Part shown: in pieces, positions 33,251 to 44,204 of the stretch | Numbering within the stretch: the stretch's first letter is position 1 | Layout of the letters: every line of letters starts with the position of its first letter | The notes under the pieces: model-generated | Told to the model about the DNA's origin: nothing | The model's input: only the letters and a program-made list of their open reading frames with translations | Database searches by the model: none | Assembly (NCBI GenBank): GCA_003427395.1 | Contig: BFEA01000056.1 | Coordinates: forward strand, 2,450,812 to 2,511,165 | Origin: Chara braunii | Lineage: Eukaryota; Streptophyta; Charophyceae; Charales; Characeae | Reading direction: 5' to 3' | Length of the DNA stretch: 60,354 nucleotides | Translations under genes and position numbers: made by a program

Positions 33251-36020
33251 TGAAGACCCACTTTTAGCCCAGAGTTTGAATGCATCTGGACCTCAACATA
33301 TCCAGACCAGATCAGACATCGCGGACTCTGCGCCTCGGAGCACGTCTTCATGGCTAGTTTCGATATTCGCACATGTGCAACTTCTGGGCCCTGCTCCACC
33401 GCACTGCATTTGAAATGCATCTGTAGAGTGGAATTGGTAATTCTCCCCTTACACTCAAAATGTTGGATCACCGGGAGCATATCTGGGCCGTGTTACAGTA
33501 CACAATACTACTCATATACGTCAAGTGTTGCATAGTCGAGATCTTACCACCCCCTCAGATGTTTCAGTGGGAAAACACACATATATGTCAAATGTTGAAT
33601 AGTGGAGCAAGGCCCCTTATTCACGGGAGCTGAAGCTAGTGCTCCACAGCCCTAATTTTTAGATTTCACAGATGGAATTCACGGCTCCAAGGAAAAATGC
33701 AATGTTTTTTTTTTGTTGCAGCCCAGTTGTTTTCCATAAGCACAATGCTGGCCGTGTTTGGGTCCTATAAACTGACCAGCCCGGCTCCTTTACTCTTCCC
33801 CCAAGAGTCACTGTAGCATCCATACCGGGGAGTGGTGCAAACAAGGTCCAGACTCTGTCGTCAGATCCTATGATTCCCCTCTGATGTCAGCAGCGGTGCC
33901 ACTAATATTTATCAAGGGTCGCAAAACTAATGGGTTGTACAACCTTCTGAATTACTATACCAGAAGCAGTATAGATAGTTCAAAATAGGGAAAGTGCCTG
34001 ACCTATGTCTGTGGAGCACAAGCCTGAGCACTGGACCGCATTTTTCGATTGGTCGCCAAGTGTCGGGTCTGGGCGTACAAAGGCCTCCACCTAATTCCTT
34101 CAGCCCTTGCTCTGAGAACTGCCCCAGGTCGCATCAAGGGCATCCTGAGTTTTACAGCCTTGCCCTAAATCAGGCCCCAGACTTGAAAGCCAACAATCTT
34201 GTCTGCATGACAAAGCCGTAGGAAAAGGGGAAAAAAGAAATGACTCAGGCCTTGTCCCTCTAAAACAATTGGACCTACAGCCTATTTCCCTCTAAAAGGA
34301 AACAAGAATAAGTCCTGCCTTTCTCAAGGACAGTGTCTCACTCCACTCCTCGACCAATCCCTCATTCTGAACCGATCAAAGGCATTTCCAGCTCCACAAA
34401 CATTTCGAATGTTGTGTACTGGAGAAAGGCCCAAAGAGATCGCAATGCTTGGGAGTGAGGTCCAAAGAGGTCACAATGCTCAGAGAGGAAAGATCCCCCC
34501 CCCTGAGATTCCGCACTATGGGTCCTTCCCAACACTGAGATTCTCGGACAAGAATCGGGGGTTGGGCAGGTGATGACACCTTGCCTGTCCACAGCCTCTC
34601 TAGCTTCGTCATTATCATGATGCCTCCGTCAGAATGCACCTGGACATACTGGCGGAAAAGTTGGCAAACCTTGCATCCAACCATAAGTTGTTCCAATGAG
34701 GCCAAACGTTTTTGCAGCTCTTTACTACACAGCATTGCCATTCCGAACAAAACAGACTACAGATGCTACAACTCGAGGCATTGATTACATTCCATCTCTC
34801 AGATCCCACTTACCCATCTGCCTCTTTTTAGATTCAGCAGGTTAAGTTGCTATCGGATAAAGATTCCACCTTGCCCAATATGGAAATATCTTCATTTCGA
34901 CCAACAACTGTTTGACGTGACAGTTTTAACAAAGGACAAAAATTGACCATGGTGGCTATCAATATGCCAAAGAATTTTATCCAAGATATGCACCCAAGAG
35001 CCACACTGGGCACAGCAGACCGGAAAGTCTCCCCCGTCAAATACGTCTAGAAAAGCACTTTCCGTACACGCTAGCACATATTTCAAGACATGTGCAAGAC
35101 CCCAGGCAGTGGGCCACATCAGTCAGGCAAAGGGATCTTATAAGAAATAACCAGAGGTCCGTAGAAATGTAGCAAGAACTTCGCGCCGTAATCGCAGGTG
35201 TGGTAAAAATTGAGGGCACACTCACACTAATACTTTTGAGTGAATCTCACGACCATAAAGTTAAACGAGAGCAAGTCAAACGACCATAAAGTTAAACGAG
35301 AGCAAGTCAAATTTGAGTATATACTTTTCTCTTTTTAAACCACCAGTATATTCCATCCACACCTCTTCTGTACGAGGCAGATTCCCACTAGGGGCCAGGG
35401 TTTGCCGAACTGGCAGTACTGCATTGATGATTCAGTTTTCAATGGCACTGCCAGCCATTTTGGTTAGTTTCTTGTGAGCCTTCACTTCTTTCAGAGGTGG
35501 TCTCCGATGATTCTCAACTTGGTTGGGGCTGAGCACTGGTGGTTTGAGAAAGGGCAATGGCCTTTGGACATATCCATAGTTAGCAAACTGCAAGTACATT
35601 CACGAATTCGCAAGCATAACGACCTCAGAAGACAGGAGACCAGAACCAAAAACCCATCCGAAACGGACAAAATGGACCTTAGGCAATCTACTTTCTGTAT
35701 TTACATGATTGATAGTTGGCTCGAAATGGGCCCGTGTATGACTAAGGAGCTGATGACTTCGTTGCACCTCTATCTTTAAAATTATTTTCACGATTTGCAT
35801 GTTCACCCAAGTTATCATGCAAGAAAGACGTTCTTGCATTTTGGCAGTTAGGACATGTCTTGGGCATATTTTCAGTTCTTGTAGGCTGCATAGCGATTTG
35901 CCCACCTAATTGGAATTCTCTTTTGCAGAATTAGGACTTCAATTAGCTTGGGGACGATTTTCCGGTCTAATTGCACGCTGCTGCTTACTCGTGCACGCAC
36001 TTTTCATCACTCTTTTCCCG
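33251..36020 (-). other. Protein-like minus-strand open segments, unrecognised
   Basis: Several short minus-strand frames look exon-like. One follows CCACTCTACAG| near 33421 and reads MHFKCSAVEQGPEVAHVRIS. One spans about 33781-33867 (SDDRVWTLFAPLPGMDATV) with a GTCAGT donor-like end. One at 34400-34750 reads LQKRLASLEQLMVGCKVCQL. One at about 34900-35110 reads FPVCCAQCGSWVHILDKILW. One near 35750-35900 contains CPNCQNARTSFLHDN. They share a strand, but I can neither assign a family nor join them. A perfect 31-bp tandem duplication (CGACCATAAAGTTAAACGAG...) at 35250-35311 interrupts the area. It could be a host gene or chance. Confidence 0.25.
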
Positions 36021-36139
36021 CGCCTTCGTTCTTAATTGTCAATTGAGTTTCTCTTCCTTCTTCATCCCCAACATGTAACTGTCTCTTCTTCACCTTTTAA
36101 CGCTCATGGAACTTTCTGTTTTGTTTCTCGCGGAAAGGT

Positions 36140-37700
36140 CAAAGTGACGTGACAGTGGTCGTTGTGTCCAGTGGCAATCTGTGTAGCATCGACTCTAAAC
36201 CGCGTGGTGACGTGATTGGTTATCTCTACGGATGGGGCCGTGAGCTGGTGACGGATTGGCGGCATCGATCAGCTAGGCCAGACGACCAGGTGGGGGGCGC
36301 AGAGTGTATCGACATCTTCTCATTGCGGTCCAGTATCTCGGATCCGTCGGGCCCGCTACTTCCCTCTCTTCGTTCTTCCCACCGTCCTTGCCGATGAATC
36401 GCCTTTCTACCTTCTCTCTCCCCTCTAACCTTCTAACAGTCTGGCCATCCTGGGTCGATCCTCTCCTCTCTTTGGAAATCACGCAGATATACCACCCTCT
36501 CGTCCTCGATATCATCCCGATTGGGTTGTACTCGTGGCCGCGAGCTTCTATTTACTGTCAATCAAGGCACATCCAGCATGCTATTACCAGAATCGCAAGG
36601 TAGTCTTTCGAAACAAGATCGCTCCGTTCCTAGCGCAACTGTGGCCATCCAATACAACTAGATTGCTGGTGGGGCTTTTCTTCGCTGAGATGGCGCGACT
36701 ATCACCAACGAAATATTGGTCTTCTTGACATAGATTGTCGTCGATCTGCCTCTACACATCATCTCTTTCAATCCCAGTGATCCGAGTCAAACGGAGCCGG
36801 TAACCTTCGAGCAGATGCTAGCACCGACGATTACCTGAAATAGCTACACCGAAAACGTCAATCACTTCCTGGCCCAGCACGATCCAGCCGAATGAACTTT
36901 ATTGATTTGGAACGCGTCTCCGCTGACAACTATGACCTGGACTACTTACATCCCATAGTTACAACAGGGAAGAACCATCTAACGACGATCACGAACCTAT
37001 AGCTCTGCACAATCAGCAAGAAGAAGAAGAGGAAGCTGAATCCAAGTCCACCTCCTAGGAGGATGACAACGTAGAAGCAGAGAGTGAGAGCGAGCAGGAC
37101 CAACCATCAACGAGGGACCTCGTAGTAGTGCGGCAAACAAGCTCGCAACTCGCCATACCAGTCGTTGCCACCTAGAGACCCGAGTTGATTGAGGAAGTGG
37201 CTAGCCGCAACAATATCGTAAATCCTCCTCCCGCCGCCACCGGTCTCGCTTAACATCTCCCTCCTCCCAGCTCAAGCTCTGTCCTCGTCCCGTCTTCCTC
37301 CGCACTCTTGATTACGTCAATTTCTCTCCAACCTAACACATCGAGCTTCCCCTTGATCACAACATTTTCGCCAGCCAGCTCTTCTACCATCACTGTGCCA
37401 TGCGCCTCCTCGACAAGTCCAGCCCCATGACACCCCCTCCTTTCCTCTCAATATCCTTCTCTTCAATGTTGCATGGAAGCAGTACCACAACATGTGGTTG
37501 TATTGCATCGAACTCTGGACCTTCCCTCCCCTGACCCAATCATGGATTTCCCCGCGCTCACCGGATCCTCGATTACGTCGACATCGACGACCAAGCTTCC
37601 CCCCACTTCCTCGATAATGGCCCCAGCATCCTCCTCCTACCCTTCTCATTACGAACAATTGTGCACAGCATCAATGAGCCAGCTAGCTGAATCTAGATGA
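36140..37700 (+). pseudogene. Decayed coding-like region, unrecognised
   Basis: The plus strand carries protein-like segments interrupted by scattered stops and frame changes. An opening stretch reads GDVIGYLYGWGRELVTDWRH. A middle stretch reads DLPLHIISFNPSDPSQTEPV and FEQMLAPTIT, then NVNHFLAQHDPAE. An acidic stretch rich in Glu and Ser (EEEEEAESKSTS; EDDNVEAESESEQDQPSTRD) leads into a Pro/Ser-rich tail to 37700. The stops are mostly isolated TAG, TGA or TAA within otherwise continuous composition, suggesting a retroelement or host ORF in decay. No known domain recognised. Confidence 0.35.
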
Positions 37701-39774
37701 TGCCATCTAGAAGACAACTAGGAGGGCAGCCATAGCAGAGCTGGCCTGCGAGATGCTGGATGGGGCACACGACCGTCCTTGGGTGCACGTGGCATCTGTG
37801 TGGGGGATCGAGGTTGTGAGTGAAGCGTGAGACATACATGGTGCTTGAGGCGAACGGCATTGCCCGGGATCTGCTTGTACTTCAGGAAGCTGTTGACGTC
37901 ACCAGCATCATTGTAGATAGGCTAGATAGGATCTGCCATTCTTAGTCTGGGCGCTGAGCGCCAGATAGGAATTCGACATTGGTTCCTTGTTGATGATGAT
38001 GAGAGCATTCCAGCATTGTCACTTGTGAGCTTTTGCTGTGCTCTTCTTTGGTTGAATTCTTCTTTTGGTTGGAGGTCAAGACTATCTGGTTTCATGTGTA
38101 TGATGATGCTTGATTTCTGGAGTTCGCTATTGCTCATTTCCTTTGCACAAAGATGTACAACAGCATTCTTGTTTTTGCTTCTCTTTTTAACTTCACGTAT
38201 TTTTAAAACATCAAAAACATAAAAACAATTCAAAAAAAAGGAATAGGACACGCACACACACACACACACACACACAAGCACACAACACAATACACAAACA
38301 CACACATACACACACACACACACATGGACAATCACCTGCACACACATACTTCCAGGTAGGTTTGGTAAGGGCAGGACGAGGCAGGTTGGAGGATGGGGCG
38401 GGTGGCGGCAGAGGGGTTGGGGCTCGTAGTGGTTTAGAGGGCTTCCCACTAGGTTTGGGGCCTTGTAGGGGGGGATTAATTTTTTTGTTTTTTTTCTGGT
38501 TTTACACGCAGTGCTACTGTCCTTCCCGATCACAGAAAACAACAGCGAACGTGCAGAACACCCTTACACCAACCTGTCCACTGCAACACGAACGTACAGA
38601 ACACCCTTACACCAACCTGACGCTGTTGCCCTGACAGCAGACAGTTCCTTTATATCTGTTTATCAACATTGAGCTTGTTGTGGACTGGCAGGTGGGGGGT
38701 TTCTGGGGTGGGTCGTGCCACTCTGTAACCTAGCAGTTGGGGGCGTGAGGCATGGTAGAGATTGGGCATCGGGGTATAGGGGTGAGGCAGGTAGTCCTGG
38801 GCCACTGAAAGGTACCAATGCAGGTGTTTTTTTGGGTCTGAATTCTCTTCTGAGCCAAGGTTCGAAAAACAAAAGCGTCCTTTGAATTTAGCGCTGCATA
38901 GATGTCTTGTTTATTCCATTAGCCCCTTCGAGGCTATTTCTTTAGTACTTGGTGTAAGTTGTTCTCAGAATTTTCTCACTTGAATCCAGGCAATGGCCCC
39001 AGTGCATTAATACTTGTGTACTTTTATGGGACGCTGGGCCCAGCTCCCAGCAAGTGCTGCTCCCCACGAATAGATTGGAGCATTTTGTCCCAAAACAAGA
39101 GGGGAAAAAAAAGGCTTGTTCAAAGAGTGCTGCATATGCAGTGATCCTGTGCGTAGAATCCGGTACCACAGCGCGCGTGAGAGAGAGGGAGTGTGTGTGT
39201 GAGAGAGAGAAATAGAAAGAGGGAGAGCCGCAGACGACAGCCATCCGTGAGCATCAACTGTCAGTCGATAGATGCAACTGTGGTCTCATTTTTTGTTTTC
39301 TTACGTAGTAACGGTCATGACACATTGTCTGTTTGCATCAAAGCTCGACTTCTGCATTGTTTTCAGCCCCAGACATTACAAAGCACTTGTCAATTTATAG
39401 ACGCAACTTCTGAATTATTCTGAGACTCCTCAGCCACGTAGCATGGGTCTTGAGTCGTTTGCCTATATAAATCAATCAGACAACAGACATAGTAAAACTC
39501 AGATCTGTTATATATTGGTAGATAACACTCATTCGTGTGCATCTCTTGTCAAGGTATAGGTGCAACTGTTCGCCCTGGGTCTGTCTCATTTTCTGTTCCC
39601 TATCTAACAAATCACAAAGAGAGAGACAGAGATATGGGGGGAGGCGGGGATGCCTGCAGGCAAATTGATGCACTCGACCAGTGGCCAGGTTGCTGTTCAA
39701 AGCACACATGTCCACGTGGTCGCTGCAAGGCACACCACAGCCATTTGTGGTTGGTCACATGAGCTGCATGTAAG

Positions 39775-39865
<91 letters not shown>

Positions 39866-39866
39866 N

Positions 39867-39926
<60 letters not shown>

Positions 39927-40216
39927 CAGGGTTATAACAGAAGACAGCAGCTATAGTGGAAATCAGATTTGTTACAGTAGCAGACGACAGCACGCATGAG
40001 CACCTAGTTTTCATAGGGCCTCTCCACACCGAAGTGGTCACAGATGCATCCTGCCACTCTTTGCGGGAACAAGCAGTCTACAGAGCAATGGTAGTAACTC
40101 GGCTGTCTGTATGCATCAAAGCCATGGCTCCACGTTGTTTTCTGCCTTCGACATTGACATTAATACATACATCTGTAGCCCTCTCTTTATCTTATGTAAT
40201 TCGTTCCTCAGCTTTA
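37701..40216. other. Unassigned DNA with microsatellites
   Basis: No gene recognised. A (CA)n tract lies at 38252-38325. A 31-bp unit (CGAACGTNCAGAACACCC...) occurs twice at about 38547 and 38590. GT/GA-rich DNA is at 39177-39230. The stretch 37850-38000 shares scattered motifs (CTGAGCGCCA; CTTCA..AAGCTG) with 42660-42790. Confidence 0.5.
39779..39924. repeat. (GA)n microsatellite
   Basis: About 146 bp of GA repeat with a single ambiguous base at 39866. Confidence 0.98.
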
Positions 40217-40420
40217 AACCACTAGTACTTGGCCCAGCTATCGGCCGCAGCACTTCCCCGTTAACGCGCAGCGCCTTCAGGGCTTCGGGGTACCAGACCT
40301 AAACGGCTGGAAGCGCCAGCCAAAACAATTTCAAAACGGTACGCCCACGCTTCGGCAAACATCGGCGCACAGGGGCATTCCAGGCTCGGGATCGGTAGCT
40401 GGGCCAAGTACTGGTGGTTT
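40217..40420. mobile_element. MITE with about 28-bp terminal inverted repeats
   Basis: The left end AAACCACTAGTACTTGGCCC plus AGCTATCG and the right end CGGTAGCTGGGCCAAGTACT plus GGTGGTTT are reverse complements with two or three mismatches. The 204-bp element has no coding capacity. No unambiguous target duplication is visible, so the transposase superfamily is not assigned. Confidence 0.75.
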
Positions 40421-42000
40421 CACCCCTATTTAAGTCTACATTCCTTCAAACTTCTTGTTAAAGGGTAGAGCCCAGGGCGATGTCAGATGTGTTCCGTACC
40501 AGACCTTGTCTACAGTCACGTTTGCACCTGCTTCCATGCCATGACCAGGTTGGCATTGTTTATGTTTTAGTTCTTTGTTTCATTTTGGGGCGGACCATTC
40601 TACACTCCTGGAGTGGGGGGAAGCTACGCATCCCGCTGCAGAAGGACTTTGTCTTACAAATCATAAACCCAAGCCTGAAAAGGACCAAACTCATGATTGC
40701 CCAGCAATAGAAACGAGCAGTCATCGGACACTGCAATCAAACGAGCAGTCATCGGACACTGCAATCAAACGAGCAGTCATCGGACACTGCAATCAAAACC
40801 AATGTTTATCTGGACGTATAACCCAGAAAATACATTAGTCATTTTGTACGCAAGGAATTTCAAGAAGCCACTACCCCAGATAACACGCACATATACCTTT
40901 GGTGCTTCCGATCGCAGAAGTGGAGTAATACCGTCCATGAGTGTGCTTCGCCACACCGTCTCTCTCGAAATGGACTCTCTACGTCTGAATTTGGGAGTGG
41001 GCAGTTGCCAGTGCGAAATGACAATGGCTTGCTACTCGTCCTATGTGAAGTCGAATCTCAGTTTTTCGGGAAAGTTGGGACCTTCTCCAGCCCACTGTCC
41101 AACGTCTCCCAAAACTGCCCTGCTGCAGGCAGGAGGTTTCTAGAGCATTCTGAAACCGCTCTCGGATTCAATCTGACAAGTCCAATTCCATAGCTGGTGT
41201 GAACTCCCAAAATTTGATGATTTCGGGAGTGGTGTGCCGAAAACCAAAATGCGCAAAAAGGAGCACGAATCTTCAGCTAGAACACAAGAAGATACACCGT
41301 CTCATTTTGTCTTTTGAGAATGTAGTGAGTAGAGGAGGCATGCAAGGTATCTTTGTATACAGCTTATATTTGTCTTTTCTGCATGTAGTGATTAACAGTG
41401 TGTTGCCTCACACCCCTCCCAGCACAATTTCACTGTATATCTGCCATTTCTTCAAAATGGACATTTTTATTTTTTTAAACGAAATTGAAGCTGAGTACTT
41501 TGACCGAAAACATGTCCAAAATTTTGCCTCCCAAGGGTCGGGTGTTCTTAAAACGCCTGACCCCTGGATGCATCTGTTTTCTGCATCTGTTTTCTCGGTT
41601 TCAGATTTTGTTCAAAAACTCAATAAATGTCCGTTTTGACGCAATGGTAGTTGTATATACAGCTATGGACCAGAATCTATACAGAAGTCGTAAGATCAGA
41701 TAGAAAAATCACAAACAGAGAGCATGTCATCTCACACACATTGCCAATGACTCGTGAAGCCTACCGCTAGATGCCAGCAGCTCGTTGCCGGCTGCCCAGC
41801 CGTCTAAACACTGCCCCAGACCATCACACCTTATCCCCGAAAATGAATCCCTCAATAATCATTCTATGGCACTACTTTCCCTGAATAGGAAAGACACGGG
41901 AAACAGAATAAGTCGACAAAGACACGGGAAATAGAAAAAGTCAAAAAACAAACAAACTGCAAGGATCAAGGTCCTCAGTAGGCCTATGGGGCTCTGTTTG
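40421..42000. other. Unassigned DNA with 28-bp triplicate
   Basis: A perfect 28-bp unit (ACGAGCAGTCATCGGACACT...) occurs three times head-to-tail at 40713-40796 with no spacers. Elsewhere no gene is recognised; open frames at 40700-41640 show no known domain. Confidence 0.5.
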
Positions 42001-42006
42001 CAGCCT

Positions 42007-42520
42007 TATCCGCCCTGTGTGAAGGCGGAGGTGCCTGCCCTCAGTGAAGGCGGGCCTGGCATTTTGCAAGAGGCCCTCGACTGTCAATTTCATATTTGGG
42101 GTCCAGGCAGTTGCGACGCGCCAGTTGGTTGAAAGAAACACAGGCCGAGCACCGAAGACATTTCCACGGCCTACCGGGCCTTTCCAAAGAATGCAGGCCC
42201 TGGGCGTGATTCACAGCCTCATACAAAGACAGTTGGGCGCCCAACCGAAAGAGGCCCAGCAGCCCAGTAGCTGCTGCATCCAGGCAGCTTCCTGGGGCCT
42301 TCCGGAAGCTTCCGGGCCCAGGCCAGCCCAGCCAGGCTGCGAGAGCTGGCCAGCTCTTTTCCATAAAGGAAAGAGCTCTGGCCAGGCAGCGGCATTCAGG
42401 CACTCGCATGCTAGCAGCAGCGCTGCTGGAGCAAAGGCTCATGGCTGCTGGCTGGCGCTGAGAGGCGAGGTGCAGCACGTGCGGTCGTGCAGAGGAGGGC
42501 GCTGCTGAGGGCAGCGCCAT
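42007..42520. other. GC-rich, hairpin-dense block
   Basis: Dense inverted repeats. CTGGCCAGCTCTTTTCC faces GGAAAGAGCTCTGGCCAG across a short loop (about 42345-42388), and GGGGCCTTCC...GGGCCC motifs lie nearby (42290-42320). Both strands are open for more than 150 codons, as expected from high GC. No domain recognised. Confidence 0.5.
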
Positions 42521-44204
42521 AGCCCAGTCACCATAGCTGGTGGGCTTGGACTACAGTGAAACGCAGGGGTGGTCTTCGGGTGAAACAGAGGACAGACGTG
42601 GGTGTATTCAGGGGATAGGTGAAGGATGATGATGATGATGATGATGTGAGGGCACCTACCTTGTATTGGCGATGGTCTGCATGGGCAACATCTTCAAGTA
42701 CTTCAAGCTGCCGCTGATGTCAACAGTTGCATTGTCTTTTTGTATTCCTTAGTAGCTGTGTAGGAACAGGCTGAGCGCTGAGCGCCAAGTGTGAGTGTAA
42801 GGGAACTGGACTCTTGTGTTGAGGGGAAAGAGCTTGCTCTCCATGAACATTGGTTTTCAGTGCTACGAACTTCCATTGGTGTATTATTGGTGCAATGCTG
42901 CTCTCTGGACACAATGTGACTAGCTGGCTTTCAATGTGATGGTGTGAACTGGAATTGTCATCTCGCTTTTGCTTATTTTCCTTGCAATTCGGTATCGGAG
43001 CTGGTTCATATTGCGCTTCATTGGTTCTTCGCAATAGCTATTGGTGCTTCGCATGCGGTGTGGGGCAGTGACAAGGCATTGGCGTTGAGCGTTAGGCGGC
43101 CCAGGGAGCTAAGTGGTGACATACGGCTTGTATGCTGGATGATGAGAACTCGCTGATGTGGCATATTAAGCCAAGGTGGAACCGCATTCTGCTGTTGGTT
43201 GTGCTGAGGCAAAGACCAATCATCATAATTGCTCATCAGGTTACCGGTGAGAAATTTGTGATTGGGGGCAGCATTTATGAGGTACGTTGCTCTCTTCCTT
43301 ATCTACCCTCTGCATCTCTTCTTACCATGAGGAAGTGAGTTCTCTCTTGAGGGTCCTCCCGATGTGAGGTGTCGCGAGCGCTCAACCTTGAGAGTCTACA
43401 TTCTTCCTGGGCAGCAAGCTGGTGGGAGACGGGTGCAGCCTCCGAAGGGCCCTGGACGAAGCACTCAGGTCACGGTCACCATGCCAACCCGCTGGGACTA
43501 GTACACGCATTCTTGGGCTGCAAGTCCTTGGTTCTGCTGCTTGCGCAATAGAGGCTGTGCCCGGCATGCCAGCCTTTTATTAATACTTCTGGTTGGGGAC
43601 TTGATTGAATCCGGTTGTGATCGTCGTCCTGACTGCGACGTTAAATAATTCCTGAAGAGATGGGGGCTCTCCTGGACTGGCTGGCATATTCGGCACCGAC
43701 TTAGGGGCGGGTTGGGCCGGATTGCACACCTTCAACAAACACGCTGTTCAACCAGATGCTCAGGAACGTTGACACTAAGTGACTACTCAAGAAGAATACA
43801 GGGGAGGGGGGATTCCGGTAACTGTTCACAGAGGCAATCAACTATCAATCTGCAGTCTAGTGTACATCTCCAACAGGAGATGTTATTTTATTTTGGTTAT
43901 CTAGCTGTGACAGACTTTGCTAACAACTGACAGACAGCTACAGACAGATTAGATCTTTGCTGTAGTGTAATCTGTTCCAAGGTAATCCAAAAATAGAATT
44001 AATACATCATGTATGACCTGACATTAGTTGCTAATGTAGGACCTGACATTAGTTGCTAATATATCAACTAACTGTTTCTGTTCCATCCGACTGAGATTAG
44101 TTGTGTTTCATAATCGGTTGTGTGTCATGCTAAGGTAGGATTCAGTGTGGATTCTAGTTTAGATCACATACACTGTAGCTCTGAGTGATGCAAGCACTAG
44201 TGAG
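42521..44204. other. Unassigned DNA
   Basis: (GAT)n at 42625-42646. An exon-like plus-strand frame at about 43132-43279 ends in TGEKFVIGGSIYE followed by a strong donor-like GAG|GTACGT, but it has no recognised homology. A 29-bp unit (GACCTGACATTAGTTGCTAAT...) occurs twice at 44015-44064. Confidence 0.4.

Noticed and set aside
40713-40796. Three perfect 28-bp direct repeats resembling CRISPR repeats
   Set aside because: They are contiguous with no spacers, and the window is eukaryotic; it is a simple tandem repeat.
42041-42520. Overlapping 154- and 159-codon frames on opposite strands
   Set aside because: GC-rich DNA has few stops; there is no domain, codon bias or splice context.
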